Below, one piece after another: positions 33,945 through 42,493 of a DNA stretch of 64,000 nucleotides. The stretch is from positions 2,741,960 to 2,805,959 of the forward strand of contig NZ_KE159646.1 in the NCBI RefSeq assembly GCF_000403355.2, in the 5' to 3' direction. Position numbers and translations under genes: made by a program. This DNA comes from Adlercreutzia caecimuris B7 (GTDB lineage Bacteria; Actinomycetota; Coriobacteriia; Coriobacteriales; Eggerthellaceae). The notes under the pieces were generated by a model, which did not search any database, was not told the DNA's origin, and saw nothing but the letters and a program-made list of their open reading frames with translations. The first letter of the stretch is position 1. Each line of letters starts with the position of its first letter.

Positions 33945-34664
33945 TTACTCGACGGCCTTCACGCCGGGGAGGTTGTTGGACTCGGCCATGGACAGCCAGC
34001 CCTCGGGCACTTCGGCCTGGGCGTGGCACTGGGTGCAGTACATGACCGAGGCGCGATGGGCCTTGTGACAGGTGGTGCATTCCAGCTCCTCGTGGTGGGC
34101 CCAGTGGGGGTTGTAGGTGCCCATGTCGGCCGTAAGCTCGTAGAGGTCGTCGCGGGTGAGGTTGTGGCAGCTCTCGTTCAGGCACAGCTCGTCGGCCTGG
34201 CGACCCGATGCCTCGGTGAGCTCGCTGGCCGTGCGTTCGACGAGGGGAAAGCCGTAGTTGCCGGTAAGCCACGCGGCGCCCTCGCCGATCTGCTCGCTTA
34301 AGGTGGGCACGTGGCAGTCCATGCAGTCGTCGCCGAGCTTGCCGTGGTAGGCGGCGAGCATGGTGTGCGGGTCTGCCACCTCGTTGCCCCACTTGTCGGT
34401 AGCGGGGCTGTTCAGGTCGGCCTCGTAGGTGGCCAAGTAGCTGTCCATGGGGGTGTGGCAGATGGCGCCGCAGAAGTTGGGCTGTTCGTGCCAGACCCAC
34501 ATACCGGCGCCAGCCACCACGAGGGTGGCCACTACCACGGCCGCCACCACGGCCGCGCGGCGTCTCCGACGCTTGGGAGAGGGGGCGCCGGCGGCCTCGG
34601 ACGTGCCGGCGATGACGGGGTCGTGCTCGACGGGAGCCGCCGCGGAATTCTTCTCTTCGCTCAT
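33945..34664 (-). CDS. NapC/NrfH-like multihaem cytochrome c
   Basis: 239 residues from ATG 34664 (GAAAGGAG upstream). One membrane helix (about 37-57) anchors it. Five haem motifs follow: CGAICH (65-70, CX3CH), CMDCH (114), CLNESCH (161-167, CX4CH), CTTCH (196) and CTQCH (210). The first and third have non-standard spacing. NapC/NrfH-type proteins take electrons from menaquinol and pass them to a periplasmic reductase. Here the partner is the flavoprotein encoded 25 bases upstream on the same strand. Confidence 0.88.
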   Translation of the reverse strand: MSEEKNSAAAPVEHDPVIAGTSEAAGAPSPKRRRRRAAVVAAVVVATLVVAGAGMWVWHEQPNFCGAICHTPMDSYLATYEADLNSPATDKWGNEVADPHTMLAAYHGKLGDDCMDCHVPTLSEQIGEGAAWLTGNYGFPLVERTASELTEASGRQADELCLNESCHNLTRDDLYELTADMGTYNPHWAHHEELECTTCHKAHRASVMYCTQCHAQAEVPEGWLSMAESNNLPGVKAVE

Positions 34665-34689
34665 GATATCGCTCCTTTCAGCGGTTGGG

Positions 34690-36396
34690 CTAGGCGAGGT
34701 CGCCGGCCAGCAAGCGGGCCACATGACGGCCCTCGGTGCAGGTGCGGCCGCAGGCGCAGGCGACGATGTACTCGGGGTAGTTGTCGGAGTAGAAGCAGCC
34801 AGACACGTCACCGGCGGCGTAGAGTCCCTCGATCACCGAGCCGTCGGCGGTAAGTACCTGCATGTCCTCGTTGATGCGCAGGCCGTCCAGCGTGGTGAGC
34901 AGGGCGCCGCCGAACCAGCAGCCGTAGAAGGGCGGCTCGATGATTTTCGAGAGGCGGTGGGGCTCCTTGCCGTAGTCGGTGTCCACGCCCGATTCCACGA
35001 TGTCGTTGTAGTGGGCGATGGTGTCCATGAGCTGCTGCTTGGCCTCGCCTTCGAAACCGAGCAGGCCGGCCAGCTCATCCAAGGAATCGGCCTTCTGCAT
35101 GAGGCCGGTGCCCCCGTCCATGGCAATGAAGTCGTCGAGCGGCATGCCCATCTGCATAAAGGCGGTGGTGTAGGCGGCGCACCCCGTGGTGCCGAAGCGC
35201 AGGATGTCGTCCACGGCGTTTCCGTCGAAGATCTGACACCACACGCCGCCGGGCTGATAGCTCGCAGCGTTGCAGAGGGTGTCGTAGGGCAGGCTCTCGT
35301 TCACGAAGCGCTCGCCCTTGCGGTTCACCTTCAGGAAGGGCTGGCTGCCGATGTTCAGCTGGTAGTGGGTGGCGGGGAAGTGCTCGCGGCCGTCGGCGTC
35401 CACCACGTAGCCGCAGTCCACGCCGGCGGGCACGGCGCCGCGGTCGAAGATGACCGGCGCACCGTTCACGTCCTTCACGCCGCCGGCCCAAAGGCCTGCG
35501 CGCAGGCCGTAGCCATCGCAGCGCGGCGAGTAGCTGGCGGCGGTGCAGCAGGCGGGCACGAGTGGCAGGTTCGCGCGGATCATCTCGGGGTTGGCCGCGT
35601 AGCCGCCCGTGGCCAGCAGCGTGCCCTTGGCGGCGTTCACGCGCACGAGGCCCTCGGGGGTGGCGAACACGGCGCCGGTGACGCGGTTGCCGTCGTGGTC
35701 GAGCTTCACGAGGTCATAGTTGTAGCTGACCTCATGCCCCGCTTCCTGAATGTGCCATTCCAGAATATCGTTGCGCATGGGGTACTCGTAGGTGGGGTTG
35801 AAGAAGTGCTCGATGGTGGGTGCGAAGTAGTAGGTGCCCCCGGCGGGATGGTCGGCTTCCATGGGGGTGACGCCGAGGGTCTTGCCGTTGGCCTCCATGA
35901 TGGGGGTGATCCACTCGATCATCTCCTTGCCCTCGTTCAGCCACGTCTTGATGACGCGCTGGTCCACGCGGCCCGAGGCGTAGCGCGTGAGCTCGTTGAG
36001 CACCTTCATCTCGTCGACAGGATCGGCGACCTCCAGCGTGTACTTGGAGTTGATGGCGCCCACGTACTCGCGGGTGTCGCCCACGCTCGTGCCCTTCTCG
36101 GCCACGATGAAATCGAGCCCGAGGTCGCTCGCGGTACCGGCGGCCATCATGCCGGCGTTGCCCGCGCCTATGATGAGGAAGTCGGTGTCGCGGGTGGCCA
36201 CGATGTCGGCATCGGCCACCGTGGGCTCCTCGCCGAGCCAATAGGTGTGGGCCTCCTGCGAGGCGGTTTCGGGGTGCGGGGCCTCCTGGGCGCGCGGTGC
36301 GCAGCCAGCCAGCGCGCCGGCGGCAAGCGCCCCGGCTCCGGCCAGCATGCCTGCCTGCAAAAAGCCGCGGCGGGAAAGTCCGGACGAATCGGTCAT
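34690..36396 (-). CDS. Tat-exported fumarate-reductase-like flavoprotein (1)
   Basis: About 568 residues from ATG 36396 (GAAGGAGGG upstream); the frame is open further left. The start has a Tat signal (SRRGFLQAGMLAGAG) and a lipobox-like LAGC. The FAD site DFLIIGAGNAGMMAAG follows. GLYAAGDVSGCFYSDNYPEY near the end is typical of FrdA/urocanate-reductase-type proteins. Such flavoproteins reduce fumarate, urocanate or other enoates outside the membrane, fed by a cytochrome c. The actual acceptor is unknown. The divergent LuxR gene probably controls it. Confidence 0.88.
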   Translation of the reverse strand: MTDSSGLSRRGFLQAGMLAGAGALAAGALAGCAPRAQEAPHPETASQEAHTYWLGEEPTVADADIVATRDTDFLIIGAGNAGMMAAGTASDLGLDFIVAEKGTSVGDTREYVGAINSKYTLEVADPVDEMKVLNELTRYASGRVDQRVIKTWLNEGKEMIEWITPIMEANGKTLGVTPMEADHPAGGTYYFAPTIEHFFNPTYEYPMRNDILEWHIQEAGHEVSYNYDLVKLDHDGNRVTGAVFATPEGLVRVNAAKGTLLATGGYAANPEMIRANLPLVPACCTAASYSPRCDGYGLRAGLWAGGVKDVNGAPVIFDRGAVPAGVDCGYVVDADGREHFPATHYQLNIGSQPFLKVNRKGERFVNESLPYDTLCNAASYQPGGVWCQIFDGNAVDDILRFGTTGCAAYTTAFMQMGMPLDDFIAMDGGTGLMQKADSLDELAGLLGFEGEAKQQLMDTIAHYNDIVESGVDTDYGKEPHRLSKIIEPPFYGCWFGGALLTTLDGLRINEDMQVLTADGSVIEGLYAAGDVSGCFYSDNYPEYIVACACGRTCTEGRHVARLLAGDLA

Positions 36397-36555
36397 GGTG
36401 AACCCTCCTTCTCGAGGAGCCGCCTCTTCTTCGTAGGAACGGCTCCGTGGCGGAAATCTCTCTGCCCGATACCTTAGGGCGACGCTCGTCCGGGCGCCCC
36501 ACATCGTCGGGGCGGTTTTTCGCACGAGGGGAGAAAATGGGCAGGGTAGGGGCAT

Positions 36556-36574
36556 CCCACATTCAGAATGTGGG
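36556..36574. promoter_or_regulatory. Palindrome between flavoprotein and LuxR genes
   Basis: CCCACATTC A GAATGTGGG, a perfect 9-bp inverted repeat around one base. It lies in the divergent promoter region and is a likely operator for the LuxR regulator next to it. Confidence 0.6.
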
Positions 36575-36637
36575 GCGCGGGGGAGGCCTGCGTGGTAGGA
36601 TTTATCGGATAGCGCACGAGAAGAGGGAGAGGGTTTC

Positions 36638-38161
36638 ATGGGAGATGAGGTGCATCAGGGAGAAGAGCCGCAGGCCCGCGCCCCACAGGCGGGGAAGGAC
36701 GCCGGCGCGGGAACGGCAGCGTCGGTGCGAGTGGCCGTGGCTATCGCTTGTGCTCTGTTCAGCTTCTTGGCCACCAACGGCAGCATCTACCCGGGCCTGG
36801 TGGCCATCGACCCGTGGGTGCGCGAATGGGCGACGCTCTTCGGCGTCGTGGTGCTCATGGCACTCGTGGCGGTGGCGCGCTACTGTCCCTGTTGCCTGCG
36901 CCCGCGCCTGTTCAACGGCGTGGCCTTGGGCGCTGTGGGCGGCTACCTTGTTTTGGGTAGTCTCGGATTTCGGTGGGCGAGCCCCGGCCTGCTGTTGGCG
37001 GGGTCGCTTTTAGACTCGCTCGCCGAGGCGTGGCTATTCGTGCTCGCCTATGTAGCTTTCGCGCAGCTGGAGGCGGCGCGTCGCCCCGTGGTGGCTATGG
37101 GGGCGTGCTTGGGCGCTTATCTGCTGCAGCCCTGGGCGAGCGTGCTGGCCCCGACGGCCGCCGTGGCCGCCAACGCCGTCTGCTTCGCGGTGCTCTTCAT
37201 CTGCGTGCGTCCGCTCGTCGCGCGTCCGCTGCGGGAGGCCCAGCGCTCCGAGCCCCAGGCCGAGATGGCCGTGGCGAACCCCCAGTCGTTCCTGCCGGCA
37301 AATCACCTGCTGTTCGTGACCATCTTCGTGTTCAGCGTTGCCCAGGGCCTCGTGATAGCGTTGCCGGGCCCCTTCAACGACGCGCCGGCCCTGCCCGTGG
37401 CCTTCATACCGCTTGCGGTGATCCTCGTGGTGTATCTGGCGCGGCGGCGTATGCCGAATGCCGACGGCCTGTTCGCCCTGTGCGCGCTGCTCATCATCGC
37501 CGGCATGTTCCTGCAGCCGAGCGACCGGTTGGTCTCGGGAGGCGTCGCCTCGGCTTCCAACACGCTCATCGACGCGGGGGCCTCCTGCTTCAACTTGCTG
37601 CTCGTGCTGCTCGTGGGCAGCATCGCCGGGCGCAACCGCGTGACGGCGCTGCCCACGGCGGCACTCATGCTGGCGCTGTACTGGTCGGGGGTGGGTGCGG
37701 GCGCCGTGCTCGGCAACAGCGCCATGGCGCTGCTCGGCTGGACCGAGGAGGCGCTCGTGTGGACGAGCTTTGCCAGCGCCATGGTGTTTGTCACGTTCTG
37801 CTTCCTGGTGCTGAAGAATGTGAGCTTCGCTGAGACCATCGGCGCCATCCGGGCGCCCGAGCCTGCGGTGGTCGCGGTGAAACCCCAGGAGGAGGGCGTC
37901 GCTTCCGATGGGCCGGAGTCGGCTTCGGTCTCGGCGCGCTGCGATGCGGTGGCCGCGGCCTTCGGGCTCACCCCGCGCGAGAGCGAGGTGTTTGCACTGC
38001 TTGCCCAGGGACGCACGGTGGGGGTTATCCGAGAGAAGTTGGTCATCTCGCTGAACACTGCGCGGTTCCACACGAAGAATATCTATGCGAAGTTGGGGGT
38101 GCATTCCCAGCAAGAGCTTATCGATGTGGTGGAAGCCTCCGGTTCCGCATCGACCTCCTGA
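36638..38161 (+). CDS. Membrane-bound LuxR-family regulator (2)
   Basis: 507 residues. About twelve hydrophobic helices fill residues 30-400. The C-terminal HTH reads FGLTPRESEVFALLAQGRT ... SLNTARFHTKNIYAKLGVHS, a standard LuxR domain. It is divergent from the flavoprotein/cytochrome pair, with a palindrome between them. It likely senses the acceptor of that reductase through its membrane part and activates the operon. AGGGAGAGGG precedes the ATG. Confidence 0.88.
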   Translation: MGDEVHQGEEPQARAPQAGKDAGAGTAASVRVAVAIACALFSFLATNGSIYPGLVAIDPWVREWATLFGVVVLMALVAVARYCPCCLRPRLFNGVALGAVGGYLVLGSLGFRWASPGLLLAGSLLDSLAEAWLFVLAYVAFAQLEAARRPVVAMGACLGAYLLQPWASVLAPTAAVAANAVCFAVLFICVRPLVARPLREAQRSEPQAEMAVANPQSFLPANHLLFVTIFVFSVAQGLVIALPGPFNDAPALPVAFIPLAVILVVYLARRRMPNADGLFALCALLIIAGMFLQPSDRLVSGGVASASNTLIDAGASCFNLLLVLLVGSIAGRNRVTALPTAALMLALYWSGVGAGAVLGNSAMALLGWTEEALVWTSFASAMVFVTFCFLVLKNVSFAETIGAIRAPEPAVVAVKPQEEGVASDGPESASVSARCDAVAAAFGLTPRESEVFALLAQGRTVGVIREKLVISLNTARFHTKNIYAKLGVHSQQELIDVVEASGSASTS

Positions 38162-38301
38162 CTCGCAAGAAGCTCTGCCGCGTTTGCTGGCTCTGCTCGG
38201 TATCCCCGGTGGTTCCGCAGGGCTTGAATTGGGCGAATGGGGATAGGTGGGCGCAATTGCCCGTTTGTCACCTATGCAAATCAGGCTCAAATACGCAAGG
38301 C

Positions 38302-38440
38302 TGCATGTTTTGGCTCGATCTGTACAGATTGGTTGCGCATTTTTCCTGATATGTATAGGTTTCGTCTTGTGAGGACTTCCGAGACTGTGCAAATCTCGCC
38401 AAAACATGCAACGAGGTGCGTTTTGGCGCGATTTGCACAG
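38302..38440. repeat. Three copies of a TTTTGGC-centred repeat
   Basis: TGCATGTTTTGGCTCGATCT (and GTACAG) at 38302-38326, an inverted copy at 38385-38410 and a third copy GTTTTGGCGCGATTTGCACAG at 38420-38440 (unit from 38418). They share about 20 of 25 positions. They lie in a gene-free stretch and look like an extragenic repeat family or a set of binding sites. No gene is seen in 38162-38510. Confidence 0.65.
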
Positions 38441-38510
38441 GCTCGCGAGGCGGGGCGGTCTGCGCGGATCGGTTCAGGTGGGTCTGGTTCTGCAGAAAAT
38501 CAGAAACGTC

Positions 38511-38597
38511 GAAAATTGCCGAGAGCGGCAACCACGGTTTCCGAAACGCAAGAAATTGCCGAGGGCGGCAACCTCCCCCCCCCGAAACGCAAGAAAC
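38511..38597. repeat. Tandem repeat with a 40-41 base period
   Basis: ATTGCCGAGAGCGGCAACC (38515) recurs as ATTGCCGAGGGCGGCAACC (38555). CCGAAACGCAAGAAA occurs at 38541 and 38582. Two full units and part of a third are present, ending in the terminator of the minus-strand mini-gene. Confidence 0.65.
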
Positions 38598-38630
38598 CCC
38601 GCCGCGCTGAGAGGGCAATGCGGCGGGGTT
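38590..38630 (-). terminator. Terminator of the minus-strand mini-gene
   Basis: On the minus strand AACCCCGCCGC and GCGGCGGGGTT form an 11-bp stem with a 14-base loop, then TCTTGCGTTTC. The arms also fit a plus-strand structure but without T-tail. Confidence 0.75.
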
Positions 38631-38750
38631 CTCACCTCAGAGGGCTGCGGGTAGGGCTCCCGCAGAACGGGCGGTTAACGCCCAGAGTGCTTAGCGGATG
38701 ATGATGGGCCAGTCCATTGCGGGCCTCCTTATCGGAATGTCTCTTTCGAT
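38595..38750 (-). ncRNA. Candidate short transcript of about 155 nt
   Basis: A complete promoter, an 8-codon ORF with a strong ribosome site, two hairpins (stem CGCCC/GGGCG at 38669-38683 and CTGCGGG/CCCGCAG at about 38643-38663) and a terminator lie in this order on the minus strand. No larger gene is attached: the next minus-strand gene starts at 36396, behind an opposing gene. It may be a small RNA or a peptide gene. I do not recognise its family. Confidence 0.55.
38691..38717 (-). CDS. 8-residue peptide ORF (MDWPIIIR)
   Basis: ATG GAC TGG CCC ATC ATC ATC CGC TAA, with AGGAGG six bases upstream, an ideal spacing. Three successive Ile codons recall an attenuation leader, but no isoleucine gene follows. 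It could also encode a signalling peptide or be only a ribosome-loading element in a regulatory RNA. Confidence 0.5.
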   Translation of the reverse strand: MDWPIIIR

Positions 38751-38756
38751 GAGTCT

Positions 38757-38785
38757 ACTATACGGTGTGGGCTGGGTATTATCAA
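38757..38785 (-). promoter_or_regulatory. Promoter of the minus-strand mini-gene
   Basis: Minus strand: TTGATA (38785-38780), a 17-base spacer and TATAGT (38762-38757). Both boxes are close to the sigma-70 consensus. The predicted start is near 38750. Confidence 0.75.
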
Positions 38786-38927
38786 TATCTAAATATCTGA
38801 TAATAATAGAAATAGAAATTGATAGCACTCTGGTCAATCTCTAATATTTACATCGTCATAACTTAATAATAGGATAGGCAAAAGTTGAGAGTTTCCTGAA
38901 ATGGGGACGTATGGGAAGGGGAGGGGT

Positions 38928-40265
38928 ATGGCGAAGGGCGCTTCCTTGGCAGTGGACGAGCTGGTAAGGTTCATGTGCCACCCTGTGTTCTACGAGCTGC
39001 GCACTGCCGTGGATGTGGGCATTCTGCTCTTTGAGGACCTCGATGGGTTCTCGCTGCCTGAAGGCTATTCCAAAGACGACATCTGGCGCATTCTCACGGC
39101 CATTCGCAAGCAGGCTGCCGTGTTCATTCCCGAAGACCCCGAACGCGAGGCCGATATGTGGATGGTCACCACGAGCTCGCTTTCCTTTAACACCGAGATG
39201 CTGGAGGTGCGCTCGAAGACGGATTCGTCGCTCGGACGGTCGCTGTGCGAGATGCAGGGGTCGCCTTTCGTGACGCGGTTCATCGAGCGGACGCTCATCG
39301 GCGGCCTGCGGGCCGAGGGCATCGAGGCCGGCGAGGACCGAGTGCACGAGCTGTTCTCGGGTGCGGCGCCGGCCACCTCGCTCGATCGGCTGGTGGCGAA
39401 CTATTTCCGCCTCTCCAACGAATGCGACAGCTTGGCCCGTCGCGAGGTGACCCATGGGCTTATCGAGACGCTGTACTACGAGTTGGTGGAGGGCGTGAAT
39501 GTGGACGAGCTGCCCGAGCGGGTGCTGGCGCCTCTGGACCCGCGCCTGCCGCCGCCCCATTCCCAGGTGCTCATGGACCTTGTGTGCGCTCGGGCGCGCG
39601 AGGGCGGCGATGACATGCGCTTCGGGCCAGTACTGCGCATTCTCAATATCAGCTGGTTCTTCCGCTACTTCAACGTGCTGCCGCGCTTGAACGTGCTGGT
39701 GGGACTGCTGCTGCGCAACATCCTCGCCCTGAAATGGGACTTGCCGGTGCTGTGCTGGCTGCCGGAGGGCTTCGATCCTGCGCTGGAAGATGCCCCGGTG
39801 GATGCGGCCCGTTACCGGGCGGTGTTCGAGCACTGGTCCACCGACTACGGCTTCGGGTTCGATTTCACGCCCTACTTCGAGCTGAACGTGCGCCTGTACT
39901 TGCGCGAGTTGGAGCGCCTGGCGGTGTCCATCACCTACTTGGAGCAGCTCAACGAGCAGATCGAGCGCATCTTCGAGTCGCATATCAACGCGCGGCAGAA
40001 GTCGATTCTGGCGGCGCTGTGCCGCGAGCCGGGGGCCATTTTGCGCATCGCTCCCCACCAGCGCACCTTCCGCATCGCCTACGGAACGGCTCGGGCCGAC
40101 TTCCTCGGGCTGGAGCGCGAGGGCTACCTCGTGCGCGAGCAGGAGGGGCGCGCCTTCGCCTTTCGGGCTCATCCCGATCTGCAGGATAAGATCGTCCAGC
40201 TGGGGGCCGCCGTGGTCGATTCGGCGGAAGCGACGCTGGGTGCATCGGGCGTTGTAGTATCCTGA
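38928..40265 (+). CDS. Uncharacterised protein with C-terminal winged-helix-like part
   Basis: About 445 residues from ATG 38928, which has GGGAAGGGGAGG in front; the frame opens at ATG 38901. No signal peptide or clear membrane segment. The last 110 residues (NARQKSILAALCREPGAIL ... ADFLGLEREGYLVREQEG) resemble the winged helix at the end of Fic proteins. The centre (VLRILNISWFFRYFNVLPRL) sits where a Fic core would be, but the HPFxxGNGR motif is absent. It may be a degenerate Fic-like or regulatory protein. The family is not recognised with certainty. Confidence 0.7.
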   Translation: MAKGASLAVDELVRFMCHPVFYELRTAVDVGILLFEDLDGFSLPEGYSKDDIWRILTAIRKQAAVFIPEDPEREADMWMVTTSSLSFNTEMLEVRSKTDSSLGRSLCEMQGSPFVTRFIERTLIGGLRAEGIEAGEDRVHELFSGAAPATSLDRLVANYFRLSNECDSLARREVTHGLIETLYYELVEGVNVDELPERVLAPLDPRLPPPHSQVLMDLVCARAREGGDDMRFGPVLRILNISWFFRYFNVLPRLNVLVGLLLRNILALKWDLPVLCWLPEGFDPALEDAPVDAARYRAVFEHWSTDYGFGFDFTPYFELNVRLYLRELERLAVSITYLEQLNEQIERIFESHINARQKSILAALCREPGAILRIAPHQRTFRIAYGTARADFLGLEREGYLVREQEGRAFAFRAHPDLQDKIVQLGAAVVDSAEATLGASGVVVS

Positions 40266-40320
40266 GGGCGAATGTGCAAAAGGGCCGTTGCGGGCGAGGT
40301 ACCTGGGGAAAGGAAGCGCT

Positions 40321-41502
40321 ATGATTAACGAGAAGATGTATGGGCTCGGTGACGAGCCGAGCGCCATTCGCGAACTGTTCGCCTACGGGCTTGCTCGCAA
40401 GGCGGAAATCGGCGCGGAGAACGTGTTCGACTTCTCCATCGGCAACCCCTCGGTGCCCGCGCCCGCGCTCGTGGGCGATACGATGCGCGAGCTTTTGGAA
40501 ACCGATCCGGTGCCGTTGCACGCCTACTCGCCGGCCGCCGGCCTTCCCGAGGCACGCGAGGCGGTGGCCGCCTCCATCGCCGAGCGCTACGGCGTGCGCG
40601 CCACGGCCGCCCACGTGTACCTGACTGCGGGCGCGGCGGCGGCTTTGGCGGCCTCCATTGCGGCGGTGACCGAGCCGGGTGATGAGGTGGTGGTCATTGC
40701 GCCGTACTTCCCTGAGTATCGCACCTGGATCGAGGCGGCCGGCTGCACCATCGTGGAGGTGCCCGCGGCGGTTCCCGCCTTCCAGCCCGATATCGAGGCG
40801 CTTGCGGCGGCCATCGGGCCGCGGACGAGCGCCGTTATCATCAACACGCCGAACAATCCGGTGGGCGCTGTGTACACCCGCGAGAGCCTGGAGGCCCTCG
40901 GCGCCATGCTGCGCGCGAAAGAGGCCGAGCTGGGCCGACCGCTGTACCTCATCAGCGACGAGCCCTACCGCGAGATTGCCTACGGTGCCGAGGTGCCCTG
41001 GGTGCCGAGCATCTACGACCGCACCATCGTGTGCTATTCGTACTCCAAGGCGCTCTCGCTGCCCGGCGAGCGCATCGGGTGGGTGTACGTGTCCGATTCC
41101 GCTGAAGACGGCGATGCCGTGACCGTGGCCGTGGCCGGTGCGGGTCGCGCGCTCGGCTACGTGTGCGCGCCGGTGCTGTTGCAGCGCGTGGCGGCCCGCT
41201 GTGTGAACGAGCCGTCGGATGTGGCCGCCTATGCCGAGAACCGCGCGCTGCTCACCGAGGGGCTCTCGGCGCTCGGCTACGAGTACGTGGAGCCCGACGG
41301 CGCCTTCTATTTGTGGGTGCGCGCGCTGGAGGAGGACGCTCAGGCGTTCTCGGATCGCGCGAAGGAGTTCGAGCTTTTGATCGTGCCGTCCGACAGCTTC
41401 GGCGTGGGCGGCTGGGTGCGCCTGTCCTACTGCATCGCACGCGACACCATCGAGCGCGCCATGCCGGCGTTTGCTGCGCTGAAGGCGAGCTACGCGGGGT
41501 AA
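40321..41502 (+). CDS. PLP-dependent aminotransferase, class I
   Basis: 393 residues from ATG 40321 (GGAAAGGAAGC upstream). Family blocks include FDFSIGNPSVPAP at the start, NTPNNPVGAVYT, LISDEPYREIAY and the lysine motif YSYSKALSLPGERIG that binds pyridoxal phosphate. An arginine for the substrate carboxylate is present near the end (GWVRLSYCI). It transfers amino groups between amino and keto acids; specificity cannot be told. No operon partner is obvious. Confidence 0.92.
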   Translation: MINEKMYGLGDEPSAIRELFAYGLARKAEIGAENVFDFSIGNPSVPAPALVGDTMRELLETDPVPLHAYSPAAGLPEAREAVAASIAERYGVRATAAHVYLTAGAAAALAASIAAVTEPGDEVVVIAPYFPEYRTWIEAAGCTIVEVPAAVPAFQPDIEALAAAIGPRTSAVIINTPNNPVGAVYTRESLEALGAMLRAKEAELGRPLYLISDEPYREIAYGAEVPWVPSIYDRTIVCYSYSKALSLPGERIGWVYVSDSAEDGDAVTVAVAGAGRALGYVCAPVLLQRVAARCVNEPSDVAAYAENRALLTEGLSALGYEYVEPDGAFYLWVRALEEDAQAFSDRAKEFELLIVPSDSFGVGGWVRLSYCIARDTIERAMPAFAALKASYAG

Positions 41503-41576
41503 GGGCGCCAATCGCTTAACGAGCGATGCCCGCTCTTGAACCTTGGTGCCATTCGTGAGATACTTTTGATATAGAT

Positions 41577-41588
41577 AATATATATATT
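41577..41588. promoter_or_regulatory. AT palindrome before mazE
   Basis: AATATATATATT, a 12-bp palindrome inside the presumed -10 region, 13 bases before the antitoxin start. MazEF complexes repress their own promoter at such sites. Confidence 0.5.
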
Positions 41589-41601
41589 GGAAGGTGGCGT
41601 C

Positions 41602-41841
41602 ATGACCACAGCAACGTTGACGAAGTGGGGAACGAGTGCCGGCATTGTTATTCCGAAGGCTCTGCGTCGCGACCTGGGTCTTGCTGTTGGAGACAAGCTC
41701 GAGATTCAGCGGGAGGGTGACAAGATCGTTCTTACTCCCCATGAGCAGGATTGGACTCTCTCGTCGCTTATGAGGGGCTACGATGGGCCTCCGCCCGAGG
41801 TGATTGATGCCGGTGAGCCCATGGGCAGGGAGGTCTGGTAG
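41602..41841 (+). CDS. mazE: MazE/AbrB-type antitoxin
   Basis: 79 residues from ATG 41602 (GGAAGGTGG upstream). The N-terminus TLTKWGTSAGIVIPKALRRD is the SpoVT/AbrB swapped-hairpin fold that binds DNA. The acidic C-terminus (YDGPPPEVIDAGEP) fits a toxin-binding tail. The toxin gene starts two bases after the stop, so both are co-translated. Confidence 0.88.
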   Translation: MTTATLTKWGTSAGIVIPKALRRDLGLAVGDKLEIQREGDKIVLTPHEQDWTLSSLMRGYDGPPPEVIDAGEPMGREVW

Positions 41842-41843
41842 TT

Positions 41844-42182
41844 ATGGCACTGCTCAGAAAGGGCGATCTCGTCGAGTTCGACTTCAGCCCGTCGAAGGGC
41901 CATGAGCCGGCGGGACGCCGTCCGGGGCTCGTGGTCAGTTCCGACGAGTTCAACTGGTCGACATCAATGACGCTCGTGTGTCCCGTTACCACGCGGGCCA
42001 ACTATTTCCCCTTGCATCTGGAACTTCCCGACGAGCTTGACGAGCGCTACGGATGCGCGGCGCTCGAACAAGTTCGGGCCTTCGATATGGAGGCTCGAAA
42101 CCCTGCGCTTGTGGCCCATTTCGATGAGAACTCTCCGTTTATGGAGCGCGTAACGAGCGTGATGAAGAGCTTCTTCGGATAG
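41844..42182 (+). CDS. mazF: MazF/PemK-type mRNA interferase
   Basis: 112 residues. KGDLVEFDFSPSKGHEPAGR, then RPGLVVSSDEFN and VCPVTTRA are the conserved strands of the MazF/PemK fold. Such toxins cut mRNA at short motifs. The frame is intact and of normal length, unlike the PIN toxin at 3366, so this pair is probably active. Confidence 0.92.
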   Translation: MALLRKGDLVEFDFSPSKGHEPAGRRPGLVVSSDEFNWSTSMTLVCPVTTRANYFPLHLELPDELDERYGCAALEQVRAFDMEARNPALVAHFDENSPFMERVTSVMKSFFG

Positions 42183-42404
42183 CTACAAGCGGCCGGCTGT
42201 GCGTTTTGAGAGCCAGAGCAGGACGGGGCAGGCGACGGCCAGCGCTATGAAGGTGGCGACGCGGCCGAAGCTGGGATCCTTGTAGCCGATGATGAAGACG
42301 CCGAGGCAGAAGGCGGCCATGACGGCGCAGAGGATGCCGAGCCAGCGCAGGTAGAGGGCCGCGCCCGTCAGGTTGCCGGATTGCTTGTTCGGTTGAGTGC
42401 TCAT
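42183..42404 (-). CDS. Small membrane protein
   Basis: 73 residues from ATG 42404. Two hydrophobic helices (about residues 20-40 and 48-65). No known motif. It lies downstream of the LuxR gene on the same strand, 89 bases after that stop, and could share its transcript. Function unknown. Confidence 0.6.
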   Translation of the reverse strand: MSTQPNKQSGNLTGAALYLRWLGILCAVMAAFCLGVFIIGYKDPSFGRVATFIALAVACPVLLWLSKRTAGRL

Positions 42405-42493
42405 GGGCCTTCGCTTTCGGTCGGAGCGCGGCATGTTCGACGCGTCGCTCGCGTCATACGGCTGAAGAGGGCCCGGTGCAACGGGCAATGCCC

